A DNA stretch of 10,064 bases from Goniomonas avonlea (Eukaryota; Cryptophyceae; Goniomonadida; Goniomonadaceae), in NCBI GenBank assembly GCA_003573635.1, contig QUTJ01031150.1, positions 1 to 10,064 on the forward strand, in the 5' to 3' direction. The notes below the pieces were generated by a model. The model saw nothing but the letters and a program-made list of their open reading frames with translations. It had not been told where the DNA came from and did no database searches. A program made the position numbers and the translations under genes. Shown in pieces: positions 1 through 7,234 of the stretch; the first letter of the stretch is position 1, and each line of letters opens with the position of its first letter.

Positions 1-240
1 TCAGTGTGTTGGCACCTCAGACTGTCAGTGTGTTGGCACCTCAGACTGTCAGTGTGTTGGCACCTCAGACTGTCGGTGTGTTGGCACCTCAGACTGACAA
101 ATTGTTGGCACGTGCGTAACAGGTTGCACCCCCAGGTGCTTGCGCGTCTGACGCTGCGCAGTGTTGGCACGTCAGACTGACAGTGTGTTGACCCAGTGTA
201 TCGGCGCATCACACTGACAGTGTGTTGGCGCATCAGACCG
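1..240. repeat. 24-bp minisatellite in the last visible WDR75 intron
   Basis: Four tandem 24-bp units occupy 1-24, 25-48, 49-72 and 73-96. They begin TCAGTGTGTTGGCACC and differ only by one A-to-G change in the fourth copy. Related but diverged copies carrying GTGTTGGC and CAGACTGAC continue at about 97-118 and 160-240. The array probably extends left of base 1. It lies in the intron that starts at 285 (minus strand); no WD40 coding sequence is visible in any frame here. Confidence 0.9.
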
Positions 241-3200
241 ACTGCAGAAACCGGCCACCCTGAGGCAAAGGCAAGGAGGCCTCACCTGTCATGCCCTTGG
301 GAGTTTCCCGGCGAATGCGCTGCCAGAGCTTGATCTTGCCGTCGGCGCCGGCTGACAAGGCCACGTGCTCGCTGGGGTGGTACGCCAGCGCCGACACCTG
401 CGGCTTGTGCGGTGCCTCCGCCTGTCACAACGCGTCAACTGCCGCCCTGCCAAGTGTGCGGTGCCTCCGCCTGTCACAACGCGTCAACTGCCGTCTGCCA
501 AGTGTGCGGCACTCACGCCAGGCAGTGTGCGGCACTCACGCCAGTCAACGTGCCAGCTGCCTCAAGAGCATTGTGCGAGAGTCTCACGGCAGTGTTGTGC
601 GTGAGCGCGGGTCAGACAAGGTGCTGGACGAGGCCGAACCAAGAGAGTGCAGGATGCGCTGGTGCAGACTTGTGGATGCTTTGGATGCACTTGTGTCAAC
701 GCACCAACGAGTGAAGGATGTACTGTCGGGACTTCTGTGTCCAGCCCCAGAACTTCAATTTGCCGGCGTCCTCGGTGCCAACGCGTTGGTCAACCTGCGG
801 GGCGCGTCGGTCCTCACGCCAAGACGCGAGGGGCAAGTCGATCGTGTGCTCGGTGCAAGTGCAAGTGTGCTTGCACTCGTCGGCGAAGTGAAAATGTGCT
901 CGGTGCAAGTGCAGATGTCCTTGCACCCCTCGGCGCCACCAAGAAAGCTCGTGGCAGACAGAAAGAGTCATGCGAGGTGTCACTGTGGCAGAAAGCGAAC
1001 CAACAAGAAGGTGGAGATGCCCTCGAACTGGATTAGATTCTGCAATACTCGAGGGGTGGTTGGTGCGAGACAGTGTGTGTGTGTGTGCGCGCGCGCGCGC
1101 GATGTGTGTGTGTATGTGTGTGTGCGATGTGTATGTGTGCGCGCGCGCGATGTGTGTGTGTGTGTATGTGTGTATGTGTGTGTGTGTGCGTGTGCGTGTG
1201 TGTGTGTGTGGCTGTCCTCAGCGCTCTGCACTGCGCCGGCTGTCTCCACCTGGTCACACCTTCCACCTGGTCACTCTGTCCCCTCCGAGTCAGAAAAAAT
1301 CAAGGCTGCAAGGACTTGGTGGGTGCGCCAGCGCAACTGCAGTGAGACAGGGAGGGAGACAGGAGACAGGCCGGGCGCACCGTCACCATGCCGGCCCCGT
1401 CGTGGGAGAAGGCGACGTGGGTCACGCGAGTCGAGACAATTGGCTTGTTGTCGCGGCGGGACACGAGGTTGCGCGGCGCCGCGTCGTGCTCCATCACGTG
1501 TCTGCGCGTGCCCAGTCAACCCTGCACACCATAACAACCCATCACGTGTCTGCGCGTGCCCAGTCAACCCTGCACACCATAACAACCCATCACGTGTCTG
1601 CGCGTGCCCAGTCAACCCTGCACACCATAACCAACCTCCATCACCGTGCCCGGTCAGCCCTGCACACCATACAAGAGCCGGGTCAACCCCACACACCATA
1701 ACAACAACCGTGCCTGCCTTAAACCCTGCACACCATCACAAGAGCACAAAAATGGAAAGAAACGCACTTTTGTTTCACTGGGTCGTAAAACTGCAGCGAC
1801 GTAGAGTAGGCGTTCAACACAAGCTGCGCCAGCGTCAGGCCTTCCTGACAAGGCTCACAGGCAAGGCACGGGCAGCACACAAGGACAAGGCAGGCAAAGG
1901 CGGGGGGGCGGCGCACCAGGCCGTCACGCGGGTCAACGCACAGCTTGCTCAGCCCGCCGCCAGCGCCCAGGGCCGCGTGACCTGCGCCACGCTGTCAGCG
2001 CCTCGCGCAAACACAACAGGCTGGGACAGAGGTGCGCCGCCGCGCTGTCAACACTCGCGCAAAGACAACAGGCCGGGACAGGGAGCACACTGCACCCCCG
2101 TCACACCCAGGAGAGGAGTGCGCGGTATGACGCGGTGTGACGCGGATCCATGTCAAAACGGGGAGCACACCGCACCACCGTCACACCCAGGGCAACGGGG
2201 AGTGTGCGGTATGACACGGACCCACGTCATGTCAAAACGGGGAGCACACCACCGCCGTCACACCCGGCAACGAGGAGTGCGCGGTATGACACGGACCCGT
2301 GTCAACGCGGGCCCAAGAAACGAATGGGGGGCACAGAGGATTGTGGACAGGGGGAGACAGGCGCAGGCGTACCAAGACTGAGGCCGCGAACGGTGTGCGT
2401 TGGCGCGAGGGTCAAGGCGTTGATTAATCTCACGCTGTTGTCGTCGCACGAAATCGCATAGAGGGCTGCGTTGGCATGTCACAAGGTTGCAGGTGGGTGG
2501 AGCGTGAGCCCAGCAACGGCAGAGATGTGAGCAAGGTGAGCCAAGGTCGGCACGCACGGGAAAGGAAGGGCCACGGCCGGCACACGTGCAATTGGACCGA
2601 GGCGCGCAAGGACGCACACACAGGTGAACAGGCGCACCAGCGTCACGGCTGGCAGTCAGCCTCTGCAACGGAGCACCGAGGCGCGGCAACATTTGTTTTT
2701 CGCCGCCTTGCAGCTGCCAGACGACAAGCACTCCCTCCTCGCCACCAGACATAAGATGAGCACCGTCGGTGGTGAAGGCAAGAGACCGCACTGGGTGCGC
2801 GTGCCAGTGCATACACCCCCCAGATTTTGGAGGCGCCACCTTCGTTGTTGCTTGGTCTGCGCAAAATTGTCAAGTTCGGTCCAGAAGTGGCTGCCAACAA
2901 TGCGTACCTTGTCCAGGCAAGCAACCGTACCAGAGTACAATCTGCGAACACAATCAGCACAGCGCCGAACAAACACAAAGATCAAAACTCTTGAGGAGCA
3001 TCCCGACAGTCATGGAAGACAGTATGAACGCACCTCGCCTCGCCAGTCACCAGTCGCAATACAAGATCCATCCTGTGGGAGGAGTGAGCAGAGAACGAAC
3101 AACGCATGTTCCAAATGCCGGTGCTGACACACGCGACTTACCGGGTGCACAGCCAGACATGTTAATCGCTCTTTGTGCTTCAACCTATTTCAGGAGTGAG

Positions 3201-4054
3201 TATGCTCCGAAAGAACCTCTGCGGAAAAACTCACTTGGTCAGCGCGGACTTGTTGAAATCCCAGATGGACAAAGTGCGACCGGCGACAGCTAATGCTGCA
3301 GACTGTTGCAAGTCACACACAAATCTCCAAACAGGGTGTTACAAACGCACCCCGTCTGGAGAAGCACAGATACGAGCCCGTTTTCGGCACAGAAAGAGCT
3401 GACGCCTCTTTCCGTTTTTCAGATTGACCGAGCTGACGCAGCTGTGGGGCTTACAGCCGTCCCCATACACATCTACAAGTCAAGTAAACAATGCAAATCG
3501 CCACCATGGCACTAAGAGGGAGTGCGCAGCGTACCTTCGCCTCCTTCAGGCAATTTCTTCAACGTGCAAGCCATGGCCAAGTTTGGTCTGGAGTTGATGA
3601 TGCACAAGAACGAAACGGGATCGACAAGGTCGATAGTCTAGTGGCACAAGTAAGGCGGAATCAAAGTGCATGCGTTGGGCTGAACGAACCCGCAAGAGCG
3701 AGGCCTCCACAAAGTCCCATAAACGGATGGTTCCATCGAGTGAGCTGGAATAGACCTGCACAAAGAAATGTGAACACACGGTCCGTGATCAAGAGCTTGC
3801 GGACTTGGGAGCTGTTCTTCGAGTGCAGCGCAAGGTCGGTCACGAGATCTGTATGCCCCACCAGCGAATGGATTTGCTCGCCAGTCGCAGTGCTGGTGAC
3901 CTGGATCTCCTCCTCGGCGCAATGCAGGACGAATCTGCAGAGAAACCCAATTTCAACGGCACACGCCAGAAACGCAGGAAGCGATCGCAATGTACCTGCT
4001 GTCATGAGAGAAAACAACCCCCGCACCGGACGGCAGTGGCGGTTCAACGTGCAT
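1..4054 (-). CDS. WDR75: WDR75/UTP17 (Nan1) homologue, WD40 SSU-processome protein, 16 exons, 3'-partial
   Basis: Splicing 16 exons gives 481 codons plus one base, colinear with the N-terminal 55-60 percent of WDR75 as I recall it. Diagnostic stretches in order: FSHDSR then EEEIQVTSTATGEQ, VYSSSLDGTIRLWDF, SFLCIINSRPN, SIWDFNKS, LTCLAVHPDGSCIATGDW, MHWHAHPVRSLAFTTDG, SGGEEGVLVVW, MLPRLGAPLQ, LCVDPRDGL, LVLNAYSTSLQFYDP, THVAFSHDGAGMVTVDQR, KLKFWGWTQKSRQYIL and SALAYHPSEHVALSAGADGK. These are the two WD40 propeller blades plus the PRLG segment typical of WDR75. By family, it acts in the nucleolus in the UTP-A (t-UTP) subcomplex, which binds the 5' external spacer of pre-rRNA and supports rRNA transcription and 18S processing. 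The ATG at 4054 is chosen because it lies 12 codons before the first conserved strand; an in-frame ATG at 4162 is possible. The C-terminal part and stop lie beyond base 1. Recognition is very secure; individual splice sites are inferred from phase and homology. Confidence 0.93.
407..549. repeat. Tandem duplication across the 3' splice site of WDR75 exon 16
   Basis: A 48-49-bp unit starting GTGCGGTGCCTCCGC occurs at 407-455 and 456-503. It is followed by two 23-bp units starting GTGCGGCACTCACGCC at 504-526 and 527-549. Read on the minus strand, the 49-bp unit contains the acceptor GTTGTGACAG and the first 16 bases of exon 16. The exon used in the protein model begins at 421; the duplicate acceptor would begin an exon at 470, and that reading frame reaches TGA after 11 codons. 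Confidence 0.9.
845..944. repeat. Two 50-bp tandem copies in WDR75 intron 14
   Basis: The stretch starting TGTGCTCGGTGCAAGTGCA at 845 is repeated at 895 with several substitutions, a period of 50 bp. Both copies end near CTCGGCG. They lie upstream (in minus-strand sense) of the exon 15 acceptor. No coding potential consistent with WDR75 is visible here. Confidence 0.8.
1073..1210. repeat. TG/CG alternating purine-pyrimidine tract (microsatellite)
   Basis: About 138 bp of almost unbroken GT/GC/AT dinucleotide steps, including two CG-rich cores at about 1087-1101 and 1139-1149, each followed by GATGTGTG. Alternation of purine and pyrimidine is interrupted only at a few GA steps. It lies inside WDR75 intron 14, where it reads as CA repeats in the transcript. 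Sequences of this type are known for Z-DNA potential and length instability. Confidence 0.92.
1492..1740. repeat. 48-bp minisatellite spanning the 3' splice site of WDR75 exon 14
   Basis: Three near-identical 48-bp units lie at 1492-1539, 1540-1587 and 1588-1635, each starting CATCACGTGTCTGCGCGTG. Degenerate copies carrying CCTGCACACCAT continue to about 1740. In minus-strand sense each unit carries GGTGTGCAG and, 20 nt further, GCGCGCAG followed by ACACGTGATGG, the first 11 bases of exon 14. The exon that fits the protein begins at 1501. Equivalent acceptors would begin exons at 1549 and 1597, and reading from 1549 gives an in-frame TGA within 12 codons. Confidence 0.92.
1990..2081. repeat. 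Two diverged copies of about 53 bp next to the exon 12 acceptor
   Basis: The segment CTGTCAGCGCCTCGCGCAAA (1990-2029) recurs, diverged, at 2043-2081; both end in GGGACAG after an ACAACAGG box. The period is 53 bp. On the minus strand the copies lie immediately upstream of the exon 12 acceptor (GGCGCAG ending at 1982), so this resembles an older duplication of an intron 3' end. Here the upstream copy has lost the acceptor AG. Confidence 0.7.
2081..2310. repeat. 79-80-bp minisatellite in WDR75 intron 11
   Basis: Three tandem units begin GGGAGCACAC at 2081, 2161 and 2240 (periods 80 and 79). Each contains a CCGTCACACCC box, GCGGTATGACRCGG and GTCAAAACGGG; the third is shorter and ends near 2310. 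The array fills most of the 391-nt intron 2372-1982. No coding sequence or splice-site copy is apparent in the unit. Confidence 0.88.
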
Positions 4055-4200
4055 CTGCGCCAGCACACTGCACCACAGCGAGCGATCCGCGTGCACACAC
4101 TTTTCAGGGAATCGAGTTCGCGTATCTACGAGCGGCGTATTCGATTTCGCCGGGTCGCTCATACACTAAAAAGTTTGACTTTGACGTTGCGTGCGTGCCA
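4055..4200. promoter_or_regulatory. Compact divergent promoter region, WDR75 / bL28
   Basis: Only 146 bp separate the chosen ATG of the WDR75 homologue (minus, 4054) from the ATG of the bL28 gene (plus, 4201), so both 5' untranslated regions and core promoters must share it. If the alternative WDR75 ATG at 4162 is used the gap falls to 38 bp, which argues for 4054. A small AT-rich stretch, CACTAAAAAGTTTGAC, lies at 4164-4179. No TATA box or other named motif can be assigned with confidence. Confidence 0.5.
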
Positions 4201-4762
4201 ATGTCGACGTTCTTTTCGAGCATCGTCGCGTCGTTTACCCGTGCATCGACGCTCGGATGTCACACTCCTGGCCGCGCAAACCGAGCCCTTTGGCACGGTA
4301 AGAAAATTGTGTCAGGGAACCACGTGTCATTTTCGAACAAAAGGTACTGTCGACCATTGATATCGAGAGCTTTTTTTCACACAGCACAGGACTCGCCGCC
4401 TCTGGAAGCCAAATGTGCAAACCAAGCGTGTGTACAGCGAGGCGCTAGACAAAATGCTCCAGTTTCGAATGACTACGCATGCTTTGAAGTGCATTGATGC
4501 CGCGGGTGGCGTCGACAATTACCTCGTGAACTTGCATGAAAAGTTTGCGTCGGACAAATCCGATGAGTATAAGAAGAAAATTCTCAAAGCGCGCGCTGAA
4601 AAGAAGATTGCAATGGAAGAGAATGGCCACCGTGCAGCTCGGGGGCAGACGCCGATCGATTTGGGCCCCAAGCCTGTTCAGAAGAATCCTCCGGAAGAGT
4701 TCCCTTGGAAGCCCAAGAAGTTTTATTGGCCTGGCAGACCAAGATGGGGCCCAATCAACTAA
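4201..4762 (+). CDS. Ribosomal protein bL28, organellar (probably mitochondrial), 2 exons
   Basis: Exons 4201-4343 and 4390-4762, joined across a 46-nt intron (donor AG then GTACTG; acceptor CACAG), encode 171 residues. The junction completes the bL28 core: HGKKIVSGNHVSFSNKR (residues 32-48) runs into TRRLWKPNVQTKRVYS, then a helix with TTHALKCIDAAGG and DNYLV. This is the conserved architecture of bacterial L28 and its mitochondrial relatives, a protein of the large ribosomal subunit. The first 30 residues, starting MSTFFSSIVASFTRAST, are rich in Ser, Thr and Arg with no acidic residue, typical of a mitochondrial transit peptide. The C-terminal extension after residue 100 is Lys/Glu-rich and then Pro/Trp-rich (FPWKPKKFYWPGRPRWG), not found in bacterial L28. 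A plastid location is the alternative, but the IDAAGGVDNYL segment resembles mitochondrial members. Confidence 0.9.
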
Positions 4763-5099
4763 CTTTGTGTCGATTCACACTCTTGTGTTGTTTTTGCGCG
4801 ACTTTGGCTGCATTCAGCTCTTTGGGTGTTGCATCCTGGCATTCAGCACTTTGGGTGCACCTCACTTGGGTGTTCAGTGAACCTCTACATCAATCTAGTA
4901 AATATTTTCCAAACACATCAGTTCCTCGCTGATGGAGGGGAGGGCGGCGGGGCATGATAGACAAAATCAGATTTATCGCAAAGAAGACACGCTGCTTCTT
5001 CGACTCATGCTCATTAATCAGTCGCACCAGAAACAGGGAGGCGAGCCCAGTCCGCCGCAAGAGCGGGCTTAGGACGGCGGTGGAACCTGGAGGACTCAG
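4763..5099. other. Tail-to-tail intergenic region, bL28 / FMN reductase
   Basis: The 337 bp between two convergent stop codons must hold both 3' untranslated regions. It contains a 29-bp direct repeat (GCATTCAGCNCTTTGGGTG at 4810 and 4839) with a third partial copy near 4863, a purine-rich G tract at about 4934-4953, and an AT-rich GTAAATATTTTCC at 4900-4912. There is no AATAAA on the expected strand, no RNA gene, and no open frame with family resemblance. Confidence 0.6.
4810..4867. repeat. 29-bp direct repeat in the bL28 3' region
   Basis: GCATTCAGC followed by a CTTTGGGTG box occurs at 4810-4838 and again at 4839-4867, with CACTTGGGTGTTCAG trailing as a degenerate third copy. It probably lies in the bL28 3' untranslated region. 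The function is unknown. Confidence 0.7.
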
Positions 5100-5891
5100 T
5101 TAGCGCCGAGCAGGCCTCAAAACTCGACGAACCTTCGCCCGATGGTTCTTCAGGGCAACCGCTGTCCACTCGAGTTGTGACAGCATGCGCCCAAGCATTT
5201 TGTCCCACTTGGCCTTGTCCACGGGGGTCCCATCTTCCCCGAATTCACTGGCAGCGTTTGGAACGCCCACGAGGTTCGAAACACTGATGCAACCTGCACA
5301 GCATAAGTTCCAGGTACGTCGCGAAATCGAAGATCCTTACCAAGCTCGCCAGTCATTGCGCGCAAGTTCATCGCTGCACGCATACCACCCCATTGTCCAG
5401 ACGAATACCTGCGAGATGAGTGACGCCTTGTCCACGCAGGTGAGTTGACATACGTGACTATTCCGGAGCACTTGAAAGCATACTTTGAACCTCCAAAATA
5501 ATCCAGCATGTTGGCGAGTGCAGGCGGGATGCAGTGGTTGTACTCCGCAGAGACGAAGACATAGCAGTCCGCCTGCGGCCGAATAAAAAATCGCGTTCAG
5601 TCACAAGGGTCGTACCGCGGCGATCTGTTGCGCGATCTTGTCCAGGTGCTCCGGCGCTTCACCAGGCTTGTAAAAAAAGTGGGGCCGCTCCAGCACCGGC
5701 AGCTGAAGCTCAAGGGGGTCCAAAACGGTGACGTTGTGCTTCACACCCGGACGCTCTGCCTGCAGACTGTCCACGACGAACTTGAGCACACGGGTGCCCA
5801 AGCGCAGAATGGGCTGGCCCCACGGCGGAGCACTGTTACGGGCAGAGCCCATGAAAACGACAGTATTCAATGCCTCAACTGCCGCGGCCAT
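5100..5891 (-). CDS. NADPH-dependent FMN reductase-like flavoprotein, 4 exons
   Basis: Exons 5891-5616, 5572-5454, 5408-5341 and 5293-5100 (introns 43, 45 and 47 nt; donors GTACGA, GTATGT, GTAAGG) encode 218 residues ending in TAA. The protein has the flavodoxin-like fold signatures of the NADPH-dependent FMN reductase family: strand VVFMGSARN with the FMN-phosphate loop GSAR at 15-18, VTVLDPLEL at 54-62, [19 protein letters not shown] at 93-111 (AEYN replaces the usual PEYN), [19 protein letters not shown] after that, and a late SNLVGVP strand. Such enzymes transfer electrons from NAD(P)H through bound FMN to quinones, azo compounds, metals or free flavin; the substrate cannot be told from sequence. 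Length is normal for a single-domain member. No targeting peptide is obvious, so it is probably cytosolic. All splice phases agree (0, 2, 1). Confidence 0.9.
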
Positions 5892-6170
5892 TTCGACGAA
5901 GGAGGGACGCCGGCGAGATCGCTGCTTTGTCTCTTGACCTTGTGTTCAAATGCTCTCGACGATTCGGGAATCGGATCGCGTGGCGTGATAAAGCCGCAGG
6001 AATACCCGCGGTTATCCGCATTTTTAAAATTTTAATGGAGGCAATTCCACCGTTAGGATTTAGTTAGCGTGCGGTCAAACTCTCGAAAAAATATCTTTCA
6101 ATGACTTTCATACACAGACACTGACGGCGGATTGGGTCACCGACGAGCCGACATTGGCCCGACAACAACA
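5892..6170. promoter_or_regulatory. Divergent promoter region, FMN reductase / EF-hand protein
   Basis: A 279-bp head-to-head gap. It contains a perfect 12-bp palindrome TTAAAATTTTAA at 6024-6035, the most AT-rich spot in the neighbourhood, and CGAAAAAATATCTTTCAATG near 6084-6103. Either could mark a core promoter for the EF-hand gene, whose ATG is at 6171 after a CAACAACA leader. This is inference from position and composition; no established motif is recognised. Confidence 0.45.
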
Positions 6171-6782
6171 ATGTACCAAGCCTTGACCCCGGAGCAAGAG
6201 CAGGAGTTTCGCGAAGCCTTCAGCCTTTTTGACAAAGATGGCGATGGAAGTATCACAGCCAAGGAGATGAGTCAAATCATGCGGAGTTTGGGACAGAACC
6301 CAAAGGAGTCAGACTTGAACGAAATCATTGCGGAGGTGCAAGGACAAAGCATTGTTTTCTTCACTTGACTGACGATTCTTCCAGGTTGACACGAATGGGA
6401 GTGGCACAATCGAGTGTGATGAGTTTGTGGAGATTTTGAAGTTGCACATGAATCGTGGTGACGAGGAGCAAGAGGTGATGGACTTGTTCCGCAAGTTTGA
6501 CAAAGGCAACACTGGTTCACTGAGCAAAGAATCAATTCGAAAGGTGTGTTCAGTCTTCTCTCTTTCATGGCAGATCTGACCATTCCTAGTGCTTTGCTGA
6601 AATGGGCGAAGAATTGTCCGATGATGACTTGGCTGCCTTGATGGATCAGGGAGACCTAAACAAAAACGGCGTAATCACGTATCCAGGTGAGCACTGTTTG
6701 GGGCGTTTTCCGTTCTTCTCACTTCAAATATTCCTCAGAGTTTGTGCGCATGGTATCAACGGATGCCACCTTGTACAAATAG
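6171..6782 (+). CDS. Calmodulin-like EF-hand Ca2+-binding protein, 4 exons
   Basis: Exons 6171-6335, 6385-6543, 6590-6686 and 6739-6782 (introns 49, 46 and 52 nt) encode 154 residues ending in TAG. The protein starts [20 protein letters not shown], the calmodulin/troponin C N-helix. The EF-hand loops are [12 protein letters not shown] (21-32), [12 protein letters not shown] (57-68), [12 protein letters not shown] (94-105) and [12 protein letters not shown] (130-141). Loops 1, 2 and 4 keep the ligands at positions 1, 3, 5 and 12. Loop 3 has Gly at 3, Thr at 5 and Ser instead of Glu at 12, so it probably binds Ca2+ poorly or not at all. The two lobes are joined by a linker at about residues 74-86. 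The role is that of a Ca2+ sensor in the calmodulin/centrin/troponin C superfamily; the target is unknown. It is too divergent to be the cell's canonical calmodulin. An in-frame upstream ATG at 6132 was rejected because conserved sequence starts at 6171. Confidence 0.93.
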
Positions 6783-7234
6783 CCACTGCCGAGGCATGTT
6801 TACCCAAGCGAGCCGGGATAGAAGTGGGATTGTTGTGTGTATGAAGAATGACCGGTGTACAAATGAGCTATGCTTTGTTTCCTTTCCACAGTCTTGGTGG
6901 TCTGGGGGGGGCAATACATGGCAGTGCAAATCCGTTTGGTTCTTGACAGTTTCTGCCTCGGCGTCATGTGACACTCAACCGCAACTGACACTCACACTCT
7001 CTCGCACTCACTCACACTCTCTAGCACTCGCACTCGCACTCACACGCACACTCTCCACACTCACACTATCACACTCGAGCACTCACACCCGCACTCACTC
7101 ACACGCTCCACGGACACAAGACAGACACAGACAGACACAGGACACAGACACAGACACAGACACACAGGCACTGATCAACGTGCTGTGCCACGAGACAGTG
7201 TGATCTGGCAATTTGCTCTGGATTGATTCAGGGT
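6783..7234. other. Tail-to-tail intergenic region, EF-hand protein / GNAT protein
   Basis: A 452-bp gap between convergent stops. The first 190 bp are unremarkable apart from a run of G near 6903-6911 in TCTGGGGGGGG. The rest is dominated by the CACTCA/ACAGAC array at about 6985-7170. No gene, RNA or recognisable terminator was found. On the minus strand AATAAA at 7239-7234 overlaps the GNAT stop codon and could only be a weak poly(A) signal. Confidence 0.6.
6985..7170. repeat. Two-phase hexamer-like simple repeat (CACTCA, then ACAGAC)
   Basis: From about 6985 to 7100 the plus strand is built from CACTCA/CACTCG words with CACACTCTC insertions. From about 7112 to 7170 it switches abruptly to ACAGACAC units. 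No G occurs in long stretches of the first block. Position is between two convergent genes, so the tract would lie in or beyond their 3' untranslated regions. Confidence 0.88.

Larger units (their letters stand above)
795..1380 (-). other. 586-nt intron 14 of WDR75, made largely of simple sequence
   Basis: This is the largest complete intron in the window (donor GTGCGC at 1380, acceptor CCCCGCAG ending at 795). It holds the TG/CG dinucleotide tract at 1073-1210, the 50-bp tandem pair at 845-944, and a 13-bp direct repeat TCCACCTGGTCAC at 1245 and 1262. The flanking exons join as GMVT then VDQR, matching the family without a gap, so nothing coding needs to be placed inside. I see no other feature in it. 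Confidence 0.75.
286..4054 (-). other. WDR75: Exon map of the WDR75 homologue
   Basis: Minus-strand exons in order of transcription: 4054-3996, 3934-3805, 3755-3690, 3637-3535, 3472-3351, 3302-3235, 3184-3142, 3072-3034, 2941-2908, 2856-2638, 2465-2373, 1981-1917, 1823-1768, 1501-1381, 794-705, 421-286. All junctions are GT-AG and the reading frame is preserved across all of them. Intron sizes are 61, 49, 52, 62, 48, 50, 69, 92, 51, 172, 391, 93, 266, 586 and 283 nt, then more than 285 nt running off the window. Least certain are intron 1 (an alternative 61-nt intron 3973-3913 also keeps frame, but with a weak acceptor) and the loop encoded by exon 5, which is longer than I expect. The other junctions are supported by conserved residues on both sides. 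Confidence 0.85.

Noticed and set aside
980-1266. Minus-strand frames of His-Thr repeats
   Set aside because: They are translations of the CA microsatellite within WDR75 intron 14, with no conserved sequence.
1-2310. CRISPR-like look of regularly spaced repeats
   Set aside because: Units are head-to-tail without unique spacers, periods differ between arrays, and the host genes are spliced eukaryotic genes.
291-2381. A 696-codon open frame on the plus strand, the longest in the window
   Set aside because: It runs antisense through WDR75 exons 11-16 and their repeat-filled introns, includes the TG tract translated as Cys/Val runs, and resembles no family. The 48-bp repeats are multiples of three and keep any frame open.
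3473-3534. Alternative acceptors within or after WDR75 intron 4 (near 3512, 3441 and 3434)
   Set aside because: With the phase-1 donor each alternative hits an in-frame TGA before the next conserved strand.
4055-4162. WDR75 start at the in-frame ATG 4162
   Set aside because: It would leave only 38 bp to the bL28 ATG and add 36 residues with no family resemblance; not excluded.
3491-4360. A 289-codon plus-strand open frame
   Set aside because: Antisense to WDR75 exons 1-4 and overlapping the bL28 start in another frame; the minus strand carries the conserved WD40 sequence.
6742-7203. A 153-codon plus-strand frame rich in Leu-Thr-Leu-Ser and Asp-Thr repeats
   Set aside because: Low-complexity translation of the hexamer arrays; it also overlaps the last EF-hand exon in a wrong frame.
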